NCBI RefSeq assembly: GCF_900177415.1 | Contig: NZ_FXAF01000008.1 | Location: forward strand, 1 to 64,000 | DNA from: Xaviernesmea oryzae | Lineage (GTDB): Bacteria > Pseudomonadota > Alphaproteobacteria > Rhizobiales > Rhizobiaceae | Direction of reading: 5' to 3' | Length of the DNA stretch: 64,000 nucleotides | Shown here: positions 43,790 to 52,781 of the stretch, piece after piece | Position numbering within the stretch: the first letter of the stretch is position 1 | Layout: the number at the start of each line of letters is the position of its first letter | Notes under the pieces: model-generated | Databases searched by the model: none | Told to the model about the DNA's origin: nothing | What the model saw: the letters and a program-made list of their open reading frames with translations, nothing else | Made by a program: the position numbers and the translations under genes

Positions 43790-44482
43790 CTATCCGTCCG
43801 AAGCCGGCTCGACGGGTTCTGCCGGGACCACGTCTGCCTGCGGCCAGCGCTCCAGCGCCTGATGGCCGAGATCGGTCAGCGCATAGACGCCTTTTTCCAC
43901 CCGTTCGAACCAGCCGTAATAATTGGCAAGCAGGATCGAGCCGGCATTCGGCGCTGCCGCCTTCATGTCGCGCGGGCGAAGCGGCCCGCCGGCCAGCGCT
44001 GCCGCGCAGGCGAGCGCCTGTTGCCGGTAGGCCGTCATGACCGGGATCTTCGTGCTGCCGCCGACGGCTGGATCGCCGCGGCGCTTGCGATGTTCCTTGA
44101 CGAGCCGCGTACGACGCTTCGGGTTGGTGCGCGGCATCGGTGAGACGGCGCTGACGATGACGCTCACCTCGCCGGCATCCGACACCCCGAGCATGCCGAT
44201 GCCGAGCCGCCGGCAGAGATCGCGATAGCGCCTGTCGGCCTCGCGGCCCCTGCCCTTCGCCGAAACCCGCGCCGCGATCCACACTTCGTCGGATGCATTC
44301 GCCCGGTCGACCGCCTGCAGGATGAGTTCGAGATTGAAGCTGAGCTTCAGCTCGCAGACCACCACGACAGGCGGATCGGCTTTGTTCAAGCCGACGAGAT
44401 CGCAGCCTCCCACCTCCCCCTTCACCTCGTAGCCGAAGCTCTCAAGAAAGGTTTTGACGGGCTGGTAGAGTGAAGTTTCCAT
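43790..44482 (-). CDS. DUF2161 protein, PD-(D/E)XK nuclease-like fold
   Basis: 230-aa protein from ATG 44482 (METSLYQPVKTFLES). The N-terminal part has CDLVGLNKADPP and VVCELKLSFN, the D...E-x-K arrangement of the PD-(D/E)XK superfamily. The C-terminal half has a basic KRRTRLVKEHRKRRGDP stretch and a winged-helix-like tail (LLANYYGWFERVEKGVYAL). Annotated in relatives as a putative phosphodiesterase; no substrate known. Longer frames upstream overlap the LysR gene and are rejected. Confidence 0.82.
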   Translation of the reverse strand: METSLYQPVKTFLESFGYEVKGEVGGCDLVGLNKADPPVVVVCELKLSFNLELILQAVDRANASDEVWIAARVSAKGRGREADRRYRDLCRRLGIGMLGVSDAGEVSVIVSAVSPMPRTNPKRRTRLVKEHRKRRGDPAVGGSTKIPVMTAYRQQALACAAALAGGPLRPRDMKAAAPNAGSILLANYYGWFERVEKGVYALTDLGHQALERWPQADVVPAEPVEPASDG

Positions 44483-44543
44483 GAGATCCGGCAGGTCGGG
44501 AATCGGTCGCGTGAGGTTAGCATGGATGATGCGCTCAGGCTTT

Positions 44544-45497
44544 TCACCCTCGCCGGCTGCGCAGAAGCGTGCGCGCCGAGGTCTGCGGCTCGGCCAGATG
44601 ATCGGCCTCCAGCGAGGCAAAAATCCAGTCGATGAAAACGCGGACGATCGGCGTTGCGCGCATTGCCGGGCGGCAGGCGACATAAAAGGCATGGTTCGCC
44701 GTGACGCTGAGATCGAAGGGAACGATAAGCTCGCCGCGGGCGATCAGGTTGCTTGCGGTAATCGTGTCGCCAAGCGCGATCCCCTGCCCGTGCAGCGCTG
44801 CCTCCGTCGAAAAGCGTGCGTCTCCCATGAAATGCTGCTGCCGGCGCGGCAGGTCGATCGCATCGGCTGCCGCAAGCCAGATGTTCCACTCGCGCCCGTC
44901 CGCATCGCCATGCAGCAGGACATGGTCTTCGAGATCGCGCATCGATCGCAGCGGCCGGCTGTTCAGAAGCGTGGGGCTCGCCACCGGAAAAAGCTGCAGG
45001 TTGCTCCAGAGCCTCGTCCAGGCATCCGGCCAGTTGCCGTCGCCGTAGAGGATGCAGACATCGACATCCGGCGAATGGAGATGCGCCGGATCGTTGGAAG
45101 CGGAGAGTTTCAGCCGCACGCCCGGAAACTGCTCGGTGAAGGAGTTGAGGCGCGGCACGATCCAGAAGGATAAAAGCGCCGGCACGCAGGTGATCGACAG
45201 CTCGCCGGTCGTTGCCGGACGCCGCATCTGGGCCGTCGCGGCGGCGATCTCGCCGAAAGCCTGGGTGACGGCGGGCAGCAGAAGCGCCCCTTCCGACGTC
45301 AGCTTCAGGCGCTTTGCGCCGCGCTCGAAGAGCGTCACATTGAGCGAGACCTCCAGCGCCTTGATCTGGTGGCTGACAGCGCCATGTGTGACATTGAGTT
45401 CGCGCGCAGCGGCTGAAACCGAGCCGCGCCGGGCCGTCGCCTCGAAAGCGCGTAGCGGATTGAGGGGCGGCAGACGGCTCGTCATCTTCATCCTCAT
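44544..45497 (-). CDS. LysR-family regulator (GcvA-like)
   Basis: About 317 aa. The winged helix is LNPLRAFEATARRGSVSAAA with NVTHGAVSHQIKALE. The effector domain has SITCVPALLSFWIVPRLNSF and GQGIALGDTI. It belongs to the GcvA/AmpR-like branch (LPPLNPLRAFEA start). Three ATGs (45497, 45491, 45485) are clustered; the first lies inside a perfect palindrome, so 45485 or 45491 may be the real start. It is divergent from the ureohydrolase operon and is its likely regulator. Confidence 0.9.
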   Translation of the reverse strand: MRMKMTSRLPPLNPLRAFEATARRGSVSAAARELNVTHGAVSHQIKALEVSLNVTLFERGAKRLKLTSEGALLLPAVTQAFGEIAAATAQMRRPATTGELSITCVPALLSFWIVPRLNSFTEQFPGVRLKLSASNDPAHLHSPDVDVCILYGDGNWPDAWTRLWSNLQLFPVASPTLLNSRPLRSMRDLEDHVLLHGDADGREWNIWLAAADAIDLPRRQQHFMGDARFSTEAALHGQGIALGDTITASNLIARGELIVPFDLSVTANHAFYVACRPAMRATPIVRVFIDWIFASLEADHLAEPQTSARTLLRSRRG

Positions 45498-45516
45498 GTG
45501 AGATTTTCTCACATGA
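45494..45516. promoter_or_regulatory. Perfect palindrome at the LysR start
   Basis: TCATGTGAGA, three-base centre, TCTCACATGA: ten-base arms with no mismatch. It lies over the LysR translation start and about 125 bases before the ureohydrolase ATG. A T-N11-A core can be read inside it, so it is a good candidate autoregulatory LysR box for the divergent pair. Confidence 0.55.
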
Positions 45517-45641
45517 AGCGCTAGAACAATCTCAATTGCTTTTCTACCCCGTCTCGACGGATAATGATGAAAACGACGGCGTTTTTCGCCAGGGAACAAA
45601 ATTTAGGCTGCGCCGACGCGGCCACAACAGGTGAGGCAGTC

Positions 45642-46700
45642 ATGGCATTCGACGCAAACAGGCTCGAAGAGTTGCGGGCGAAATATCAGAACAGCGCGGG
45701 TGGCGAGATTTTCGACCCGAAGTTCAGAAAAGTCGGCGAGAAGATCTTCAACAAGGCGGGCACCCGTGTAGCGCCCTATGCCGGCATTCCGACGCTTCTC
45801 GATGCCCCTTACATGCCGGTCGATGCGGACGACCCGGATTTCGGCGATCTCCAGGTTGCGATGATCGGCATGCCGATGGACCTCGGAGTCACCAACCGTC
45901 CGGGCTCGCGTTTCGGACCCCGGGCGCTGCGGGCGATCGAACGCGTCGGCCCCTACAACCACGTCACGGAATGCGCCCCCACCCATGAGCTGCGGGTTGC
46001 CGATATCGGCGACGTTCCCTTCCGCAGCCGCTACCGGCTGGAAATGAGCCACGACGATATCGAGAAGCGCGTCGGCCAGATCGTCGATGCGGGGGTGCTG
46101 CCGCTCTCGGTCGGCGGTGACCATTCGATCACCCATCCGATCCTGAAGGCGGTGGGCAAAAAGGCGCCCGTCGGGCTGATCCACATCGATGCCCATTGCG
46201 ACACGAGCGGCTTTTTCGACGAGACGAAATTCCATCACGGCGGCCCGTTCCGCAATGCGGTGCTAGACGGTGTGCTCGATCCGACCCGGACGGTCCAGAT
46301 CGGCATCCGCGGCGCGGCCGAGTATCTGTGGGAATTCTCCTACGAGTCCGGCATGACCGTGATCCATGCGGAGGAAGTGACCGGCTTGGGCCTTCCCGCG
46401 ATCATCGAGAAGGCGAGAAAGGTCGTCGGCGACGGCCCGACCTATGTCTCCTTCGATATCGACAGCCTCGACCCGAGCTTCGCGCCCGGCACCGGTACGC
46501 CGGAGATCGGCGGGCTGACCACCCGCGAAGTGCTGGAGCTGATCCGCGGCCTGAAGGGCATCAATATCGTCGGCGGCGACGTGGTCGAGGTGGCGCCGCA
46601 ATACGATGCGACCAACAATACGGCGCATGCCGGCGCCCAGATGCTGTTCGAAATCCTGAGCCTGATGGTCTTCAGCCCTTCCGTGAAGAGCCGGACCTGA
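45642..46700 (+). CDS. Ureohydrolase, agmatinase/guanidinobutyrase type
   Basis: 352-aa dimanganese ureohydrolase that splits urea from a guanidino compound (agmatine, 4-guanidinobutyrate or 3-guanidinopropionate). Metal-ligand motifs: VGGDHSITHP (about 162), IDAHCDTSG (about 184) and SFDIDSLDPSFAPGTGTPE (about 274). Start ATG 45642 with GTGAGG upstream. First gene of an operon with a polyamine-type ABC transporter and a nitrilase, so the substrate is imported. Members with agmatinase annotation often prefer guanidinobutyrate; the sequence does not decide. Confidence 0.92.
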   Translation: MAFDANRLEELRAKYQNSAGGEIFDPKFRKVGEKIFNKAGTRVAPYAGIPTLLDAPYMPVDADDPDFGDLQVAMIGMPMDLGVTNRPGSRFGPRALRAIERVGPYNHVTECAPTHELRVADIGDVPFRSRYRLEMSHDDIEKRVGQIVDAGVLPLSVGGDHSITHPILKAVGKKAPVGLIHIDAHCDTSGFFDETKFHHGGPFRNAVLDGVLDPTRTVQIGIRGAAEYLWEFSYESGMTVIHAEEVTGLGLPAIIEKARKVVGDGPTYVSFDIDSLDPSFAPGTGTPEIGGLTTREVLELIRGLKGINIVGGDVVEVAPQYDATNNTAHAGAQMLFEILSLMVFSPSVKSRT

Positions 46701-46777
46701 TTTAAAATTGCAAGCATAAGAGTGGGAACTCGCCCGTCTGCGCCAGGACCGGCCGGGCAAACAAAGGAGAGACGTTC

Positions 46778-47866
46778 ATGTCTGATATTCTCAACACCAA
46801 ACTCGGCCGCCGCACCGTCATCGGCGCCGGTCTTGCCGGCGCTTCCATGCTCGCCATGCCTTCCGTGCTGCGCGCGCAGGACAAGTCCCTGAAAGTCGGC
46901 GTCTATGGCGGCTACTTCAAGGATTCCTTCGACAAGAACATCTTCGAAGACTTCACCAAGGCGACCGGCATCGCGGTCGAGTCGATCGCCGAGCCGACCG
47001 GCGAAGCCTGGCTCGTGCAGCTCGAGCAGGCCGCAAGAGCGGGCGCCGCGCCTGCCGACGTCTCGATGATGTCGCAGGTCGCGATGCTGAAGGGTCAGGC
47101 GACCGATCTTTGGGCGCCGCTCGATTCTGCCAAGATCCCGAACTCGAAGAACCTGATCGACCGTTTCGTCAACAAGTATCCGGATGGAAGGATCGCGGGC
47201 ATCGGTGCGGTCTCCTGGTACATCACGCTCGTCTCCAACACGGACGTCTTCAAGGAGGCGCCGACCTCCTGGGCCGCGATGTGGGAGAAGGACAAGGAAG
47301 ACAAGCTCGGCCTGCTGGCGCTCGTCTCCAACTCCTTCCTGCTTGAGGTGACGGCGAAGACCTATCTGGGCGGCACGAACGCGCTCGACACCGACGAAGG
47401 CATCCTCAAGGCGCTCGAAAAGCTCGCCGAGTTGAAGCCCAACGTTCGTCTCTGGTATCGCGACGAGGCGCAGTTCGAACAGGCGCTGAAATCCGGCGAA
47501 ATCCCGATGGGTCAGTATTATCACGACGTCACCGGCCTTGCCGCTGCCGACGGCAATCCGGTCCGCTCCACGTTCCCGAAGGAGGGCGGCATCCAGGATT
47601 CCGGATGCTGGGCGCTGTCGCGCGTCTCGAAGAAGACCGAGGAGGCGCACACCTTCATCGATTACATGTGCCAGCCGGCGATCCAGGCGACGCTTTCGCG
47701 AAAGGTCGGCACGTCGCCGACCGTCAAGCGCGACCTGCTCGACCTGACGGCGGAGGAATTCGCGGCCGTCTCCTCGGATATCGAGCCGATCATCCCGCGC
47801 TACGATCTCTACCAGACCAAGTCCGACTTCCTGAACCAGAAGTGGACGGAGATGATCGCGGGTTGA
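46778..47866 (+). CDS. Polyamine-type ABC transporter substrate-binding protein
   Basis: 362-aa periplasmic binding protein of the PotD/family 1 group. The N-terminus has a twin-arginine-like signal (GRRTVIGAGLAGASMLAMP, cleavage near LRAQ). The mature protein starts KSLKVGVYGGYFKDSF, with ATGIAVESIAEPTGEAW and VSWYITLVSNTDVF in the two lobes. It should bind a cationic amine or guanidino ligand given its neighbours. 77 bases after the ureohydrolase. Confidence 0.88.
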   Translation: MSDILNTKLGRRTVIGAGLAGASMLAMPSVLRAQDKSLKVGVYGGYFKDSFDKNIFEDFTKATGIAVESIAEPTGEAWLVQLEQAARAGAAPADVSMMSQVAMLKGQATDLWAPLDSAKIPNSKNLIDRFVNKYPDGRIAGIGAVSWYITLVSNTDVFKEAPTSWAAMWEKDKEDKLGLLALVSNSFLLEVTAKTYLGGTNALDTDEGILKALEKLAELKPNVRLWYRDEAQFEQALKSGEIPMGQYYHDVTGLAAADGNPVRSTFPKEGGIQDSGCWALSRVSKKTEEAHTFIDYMCQPAIQATLSRKVGTSPTVKRDLLDLTAEEFAAVSSDIEPIIPRYDLYQTKSDFLNQKWTEMIAG

Positions 47867-47889
47867 CCGATACTGTCGGGGCACGATAG

Positions 47890-48024
47890 CCCCTCACCCC
47901 AACCCTCTCCCCCGCTTGCGGGGAGAGGAGACCTGCTCTACGCAACGTCAGAGAGCCCCGAGACGGAGCGGCACATCCCTTCTCCCCGCAAGCGGGGAGA
48001 CGGTGGCGGCAGCCGGATGAGGGC
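47890..48024. repeat. RIME-like intergenic mosaic palindromic repeat
   Basis: Begins CCCCTCACCCCAACCCTCTC, contains CCCGCTTGCGGGGAGAGG and, 70 bases on, CTCCCCGCAAGCGGGGAGA, and ends CGGATGAGGG. Two large palindromes with GC-rich arms make it the rhizobial RIME type. It fills the 200-base gap between the binding protein and the ATPase genes and could act as a partial transcript block or mRNA stabiliser. Confidence 0.85.
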
Positions 48025-48068
48025 AGCCAGGATCTTGAACGCTGGCGGAAAAAAGCAGCGGAGACCGA

Positions 48069-49106
48069 ATGTCCGGATTGAACCTCAACCATGTGACGAA
48101 GCAGTTCGGCACGTTTACCGCCGTCAACGACGTCAGCCTGTCCGTGCCCGACGGCACCTTCGTCTGCCTGCTCGGGCCGTCGGGCTGCGGCAAGACCACG
48201 CTCATGCGGATGATTGCCGGCCTTGATCTTCCGACCGGCGGATCGATCGAGCTTGGCGGCGCCGACATCACCGCCGTGCCGACCCACAAGCGCGATCTCG
48301 GCATGGTCTTCCAGTCGCTGGCGCTTTTCCCGCATCTGACCGTCGGCGAGAACATCGCCTACTCGCTGCGCATCCGCGGCATCGCAAAGGACGCGCAGAA
48401 AGCCCGGGTGGAAGAGCTCCTCGCGATGATCCACCTGCCGGGCTTTGCCGACCGCTCCGTCAACAAGCTCTCCGGGGGCCAGCGCCAGCGCGTCGCGATC
48501 GCAAGGGCGCTGGCCATCTCGCCGAAACTCTTCCTGCTCGACGAGCCTCTGTCGGCATTGGACGCCAAGCTGCGCGAGGCTATGCAGGTGGAACTGCGCC
48601 AGCTCCAGCAACGGCTCGGCATCACGACGATCGTCGTCACCCACGATCAACGCGAGGCGATGACCATGGCCGATACGGTTGTGGTGATGAACAAGGGCGA
48701 GATCCGCCAGGCCGCGCCCCCTGTCGATATCTACCGCCGACCGGCCGACAGTTTCGTCGCCGATTTCATCGGCCAGACCAATCTCATCCCTGTCGAGGCC
48801 GACAGCACCGGCCGCGCCTTGGTGCTCGGCCGGATCGTCGAGGGGCTGGCGCTGCCGGCCGGCGCCCTCAAGGGCATGCTGTCGGTAAGGCCCGAGGACG
48901 TGCAGGTGACCGCTCCCGGCAATGGCACGATTTCCGGAACGGTGACCTTCGTCCGCGACCTCGGCGGTGCGATCGAGACATTCATAGAGGCCGCCGGCCA
49001 GCAGGTGATCGCCGTGTCCTCACCGCGCAACCGGCCGGAGGTTTCGGTCGGCCAGCAGGTCGGCATCCGCCTCGACCCCGCAACCAGCGTGGTGCTTGCG
49101 AAATGA
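48069..49106 (+). CDS. Polyamine-type ABC transporter ATPase (PotA-like)
   Basis: 345-aa ABC ATPase: Walker A GPSGCGKTT (about 37), Q-loop VFQSLALFPHLTV, signature LSGGQRQRVAIARAL (about 135), Walker B LFLLDEPLSALDAK, H-loop VVTHDQREAM, then a TOBE domain (about 270-345) as in PotA. Energises the permeases encoded immediately downstream (four-base overlap). Start ATG 48069. Confidence 0.95.
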   Translation: MSGLNLNHVTKQFGTFTAVNDVSLSVPDGTFVCLLGPSGCGKTTLMRMIAGLDLPTGGSIELGGADITAVPTHKRDLGMVFQSLALFPHLTVGENIAYSLRIRGIAKDAQKARVEELLAMIHLPGFADRSVNKLSGGQRQRVAIARALAISPKLFLLDEPLSALDAKLREAMQVELRQLQQRLGITTIVVTHDQREAMTMADTVVVMNKGEIRQAAPPVDIYRRPADSFVADFIGQTNLIPVEADSTGRALVLGRIVEGLALPAGALKGMLSVRPEDVQVTAPGNGTISGTVTFVRDLGGAIETFIEAAGQQVIAVSSPRNRPEVSVGQQVGIRLDPATSVVLAK

Positions 49107-49957
49107 GACGCGAACCGCCGCAGCGCCCGGCCGACTACGGTCCGCTTCTCTTCCCGGCGGGCATGCTCACCCTGTTCTTCGTGGTGCCGTTTGCCACGAT
49201 GATCGCCGTTTCCTTCTTCCAGCGCGAACAAGGCGGCTTTTATACCCCGGCCTTCGTCTTCGACAATTATGCCCGGTTCCTCAGCCTCTTCTTCGGCAGG
49301 GTGCTCGCTTTCTCGCTGTTTCTCGCGGTCGCGGTCGCGGTTGCCTGCGTGGTGATCGGCGTTCCCTTCACCTATCTGCTCTCCCGCTCCAAGCGAAACA
49401 TCCAGATCGTCTGGCTGGTGGCGCTGCTCTCGATCCTGTCGCTCTCGGAAGTGATGATCGGCTTTGCCTGGTCGACGCTCTTCTCCCGCACCGCCGGGCT
49501 TACCAATCTTTTCGTCTGGCTGGGCCTCATGGAGCAGGCGCAGGCACTCACTCCGAGCTTCGGCGCGGTGATGACGGCCATGACCTATCAGGCCCTCCCC
49601 TACACGGTTCTGGTCCTCTATCCGGCGCTCGTGCGCCTCGACCCGACGCTGACGGAAGCGGCGCGAACGCTCGGCGCTTCGCCGATAAGGGCCTTTTTCA
49701 CCGTGGTCGTGCCGGCGCTCAGAAACACCATCCTCGCAACGCTGATCATGGTCTTCATCTTCGCGCTCGGCTGCTACCTGCTGCCGCAGCTTCTCGGCCG
49801 CCCGCAGCATTGGACGCTTTCGGTCCTCATCACCGACCAGGCGATCTACCAGTCGAACATGCCGTTTGCCGCCGCCATGGCCGTCTTCCTCGTGCTGGTG
49901 TCGCTGGCACTTGTAGGCTTGGCACTCTATACCGGGCGCCAGAAGGAGGCGAAATGA
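49103..49957 (+). CDS. Polyamine-type ABC transporter permease (PotB-like)
   Basis: 284-aa inner-membrane permease with six helices. The first starts LLFPAGMLTLFFVVPFATM; the EAA loop is EAARTLGASPIRAFFTVVVP. Start ATG 49103 overlaps the ATPase stop (ATGA), and its own stop overlaps the next permease, so the three are translationally coupled. Confidence 0.93.
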   Translation: MRREPPQRPADYGPLLFPAGMLTLFFVVPFATMIAVSFFQREQGGFYTPAFVFDNYARFLSLFFGRVLAFSLFLAVAVAVACVVIGVPFTYLLSRSKRNIQIVWLVALLSILSLSEVMIGFAWSTLFSRTAGLTNLFVWLGLMEQAQALTPSFGAVMTAMTYQALPYTVLVLYPALVRLDPTLTEAARTLGASPIRAFFTVVVPALRNTILATLIMVFIFALGCYLLPQLLGRPQHWTLSVLITDQAIYQSNMPFAAAMAVFLVLVSLALVGLALYTGRQKEAK

Positions 49958-50748
49958 TTGCCCTGCGCCGCCTGTTCCTGACTGCCGTCGGCCTGTTCCT
50001 CGCCCTGCCGCTGATCGTCGTTGCCGGCGTCTCGGTCAACCAGCGCCAGTCGCTTGCCTTCCCGCCGCAGGGCTTCTCGCTCTCCTGGTACGGCCAGATC
50101 TTCACCAATCCGGAATGGCGAAACGCGCTGATCGCCTCTCTGACGCTTGCCGCATTCTCCGCCCTGCTGGCACTTGCGATCGCCCTGCCGCTCGCGTGGT
50201 TCCTGTGGCGTCGGATCGCCCCCTGGGCCAACATCTTCCAGCTTCTCGGGATCGCGCCTTTCACCCTGCCGCCCGTCATCACCGCTCTCGGGCTTTTGAC
50301 ATTCTGGGCGACGACCGGCTTCTACGGCCAATCCTGGACGGCGGTGATCAGTCACGGAATCTTCTTCGTCACGCTGCCGCTGGTCACCCTGTCGCTCGGC
50401 TTTTCGGCGATCGACCGCTCGCTGGTGGAAGCGGCCGCCACCATGGGCGCCGACGACAAGACCGTGTTCCGCACGGTGGTGCTGCCGCTCATCCTGCCTT
50501 ATCTTGTCTCGGGTTATGCCTTCGCCTTCGTCCTGTCACTCAACGAATATATCGTTGCCTACATGACGGTCGGCTTCACGATGGAAACCCTGCCTATCAA
50601 GATTTTCAACGCGCTGCGCTACGGATACACGCCGACCATGGCGTCCGTGACCGTCCTCTTCCTGGGCGTCGCGGCGATCGTCTTCGGGCTGGTGGCGCGC
50701 TTCGGCGACCTGCCGAAGCTTCTCGGGGCGATGTCGGAGGACAGATGA
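49954..50748 (+). CDS. Polyamine-type ABC transporter permease (PotC-like)
   Basis: 264-aa second permease. Its helices include RLFLTAVGLFLALPLIVVAG and LAAFSALLALAIALPLAWFL; the EAA loop is EAAATMGADDKTVFRTVVLP. ATG 49954 overlaps the previous stop; AAGGAGG upstream. Pairs with the 49103-49957 product. Confidence 0.93.
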   Translation: MIALRRLFLTAVGLFLALPLIVVAGVSVNQRQSLAFPPQGFSLSWYGQIFTNPEWRNALIASLTLAAFSALLALAIALPLAWFLWRRIAPWANIFQLLGIAPFTLPPVITALGLLTFWATTGFYGQSWTAVISHGIFFVTLPLVTLSLGFSAIDRSLVEAAATMGADDKTVFRTVVLPLILPYLVSGYAFAFVLSLNEYIVAYMTVGFTMETLPIKIFNALRYGYTPTMASVTVLFLGVAAIVFGLVARFGDLPKLLGAMSEDR

Positions 50749-50758
50749 GGGCGTGCAA

Positions 50759-51529
50759 ATGAAAATCGCCGGTTACCAGATGCAGCCGGTCGTCGGCGAC
50801 ATCGAAGCGAACCTTTCGAAGATCGAGACCGCCGCGGAAAAAGCCGCCGCCCAGGGTGTGGATCTCTTGATCGCGCCGGAACTGGCGCTGACCGGCTATG
50901 GCGCCGCGGAGCGTTTCCCTGGCCTTGCGACGCCCGCCCATGGCCCCGTCACCGATCGGCTATCGGAGATCGCCGCAAGGCATGGGCTGGCGATCGTCGC
51001 CGGTTTCGCCGAGCAGACGCATGAAGCCGTGTTCAACAGCGCATTCTTTACCGACGGCAAGGGCCAGACGGCGGTCTATCGCAAGTGTAATCTTTACGGC
51101 CCCTACGAGCGGCAATGGTTCCGCCAGGAGGACCGGCGCCAGGTTTTCGTGACGCTCAGCGGCGTAAGGATAGGCTTCCTCATCTGCTACGACGTGGAAT
51201 TTCCGGAAAACGTCCGCCAACTGGCAAAGGGAGGCGCCGATCTCGTCGTGGTGCCGACCGCGCTGCCGACGGGTTGGTCAGGCGAATTCATCGCCGAACA
51301 CATGATCCGGGTCCGCGCTTTCGAAAACCAGGTCTTCGTCGCCTATATCAATCACTGCGGCTCTGATGAGCTCTTCGCCTATGCCGGTCTGTCGCGCATA
51401 GCAGCACCCGACGGCAAGCTTCTTTCCGAGGCTCCGGCTGCCGGCGAGGCCCTGATCGTCGCCGACATCGAGCCTGCGGCCTATACCGGATCGCGGGCGG
51501 AAAACACCTATCTCGCCGATCTTGCCTGA
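50759..51529 (+). CDS. Nitrilase-superfamily amidohydrolase
   Basis: 256-aa carbon-nitrogen hydrolase with the Glu-Lys-Cys triad readable: IAPELALTGYG (Glu, about 41), YRKCNLYGPYE (Lys, about 105) and FLICYDVEFPE (Cys, about 141). Candidate substrates from context are N-carbamoylputrescine or 4-guanidinobutyramide, both of which would link to the ureohydrolase. ATG 50759 is preferred to GTG 50753. Last gene of the operon. Confidence 0.88.
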   Translation: MKIAGYQMQPVVGDIEANLSKIETAAEKAAAQGVDLLIAPELALTGYGAAERFPGLATPAHGPVTDRLSEIAARHGLAIVAGFAEQTHEAVFNSAFFTDGKGQTAVYRKCNLYGPYERQWFRQEDRRQVFVTLSGVRIGFLICYDVEFPENVRQLAKGGADLVVVPTALPTGWSGEFIAEHMIRVRAFENQVFVAYINHCGSDELFAYAGLSRIAAPDGKLLSEAPAAGEALIVADIEPAAYTGSRAENTYLADLA

Positions 51530-51643
51530 TTTTCGTGCCGTGTTGCGCGCCTCCTGCCGAAGTCATTTTGACTCTGGCTCAAACTCCCTTTCCTTTGATA
51601 ATGTTGTATAGCGTTCGACTGAGCAGCATTCGGGAGGGAGTTC

Positions 51644-52780
51644 ATGACACGCATATTCCGGGCGCCGGCTTTCTACATCCAGGGTCCGGGATCTTTAGGT
51701 CTGCTTGGTGAAAAGGCCGCGACGCTCGGCCGTTCGGTGGTGGCGATCTGCGACGCCCTCGTGCTTCCCCACATCGAGGCGGCCCTCACCGAAACGCTGA
51801 ACAGACAGGATATCGTGCCGGCCATCGTCCCTTTTGATGCGGACGTCACCCACAGGGAAATGGGCCGGCTGGCGGAAGAGGTGCGCAAAAAGGGGGGCGA
51901 AGTGGTCGTGGGGATCGGCGGCGGCCGTACGCTCGACACCGCCAAGGGGGTCGCGCGCCGCACCGGCCTGCCTTTCGTCAGCGTGCCGACAGTCGCCTCC
52001 ACCGATGCGCCGTCGACGCGAGGCATCGTCATCTACGACGACCATCACAGGATGACCGCGGTGGAGCAGATGGACGAGAATCCCGCCTTCGTGATCGTGG
52101 ATACGGCCGTCATCGCAAAAGCCCCTGCCCGGCTCCTGCGCGGCGGCATCGGCGATGCGCTCACCGCAAAGTTCGAAGCCGAGGGCGCCTGGAAGGGCAC
52201 CGGTCTTTCCAAGCAGGGCACGCGGCCCCTGAAGACCGGCATGATGCTCGGCGACCTCTGCTATCGCATGCTGCTCGAACACGGCGCCGGCGCCATGCAG
52301 GTCGCGGGCACCGGCGAGGTGACGCCGGACCTCGAAGCGGTCGTCGAGGCGATCCTGTGGCTCAGCGCCGTCGCCTTCGAGAACACCGGCCTTTCCGTCG
52401 CCCATGCGGTGGCGACGGAACTCGGCGCGATCGAACCGGTCCGCATGAAGACGCTGCATGGCGAACATGCGGCCTATGGCACGCTGGTGCAGGCGGTTGC
52501 CGAGCACCGTCCGGACGGCGAGCTCAAGACGCTGTTCGGCTTCTGCGACGAAATCGGCATGCCGCGCCGGCTTGGCGATCTCGGACTGCCCGACGCTGGC
52601 GATCCCGCGATCGAAAGCCTTGCTCTTGCCTGCGCGAAGAGCCCGTTTCTGGTCAATCAGGAGCGAAGGCTGGATGCCGGCGATCTCGCGGCAGCTTTCC
52701 GGGCTGTGGAAAACTATCCCTCAAGCAGCTCGACCTATTTCGAATATAAGGATAATTATCTGGGAACACAGGGGATTTAG
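51644..52780 (+). CDS. gldA: Glycerol dehydrogenase-like (GldA family)
   Basis: 378-aa metal-dependent group III alcohol dehydrogenase. NAD-binding GIGGGRTLDTAKGVA and VPTVASTDAPST are followed by the zinc ligands in GGIGDALTAKFE (Asp), LSVAHAVATELG (His) and LHGEHAAYGT (His). It probably oxidises glycerol or a related diol to dihydroxyacetone. Start ATG 51644 behind GGGAGGGAG. It is followed at once by an IclR regulator gene (one-base gap), so the two form an operon. Confidence 0.9.
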   Translation: MTRIFRAPAFYIQGPGSLGLLGEKAATLGRSVVAICDALVLPHIEAALTETLNRQDIVPAIVPFDADVTHREMGRLAEEVRKKGGEVVVGIGGGRTLDTAKGVARRTGLPFVSVPTVASTDAPSTRGIVIYDDHHRMTAVEQMDENPAFVIVDTAVIAKAPARLLRGGIGDALTAKFEAEGAWKGTGLSKQGTRPLKTGMMLGDLCYRMLLEHGAGAMQVAGTGEVTPDLEAVVEAILWLSAVAFENTGLSVAHAVATELGAIEPVRMKTLHGEHAAYGTLVQAVAEHRPDGELKTLFGFCDEIGMPRRLGDLGLPDAGDPAIESLALACAKSPFLVNQERRLDAGDLAAAFRAVENYPSSSSTYFEYKDNYLGTQGI

Positions 52781-52781
52781 A

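Noticed and set aside
45517..45641. Guanidine (ykkC-type) riboswitch before the ureohydrolase
   Set aside because: The leader is short and lacks the conserved ykkC loops; control by the divergent LysR is simpler.
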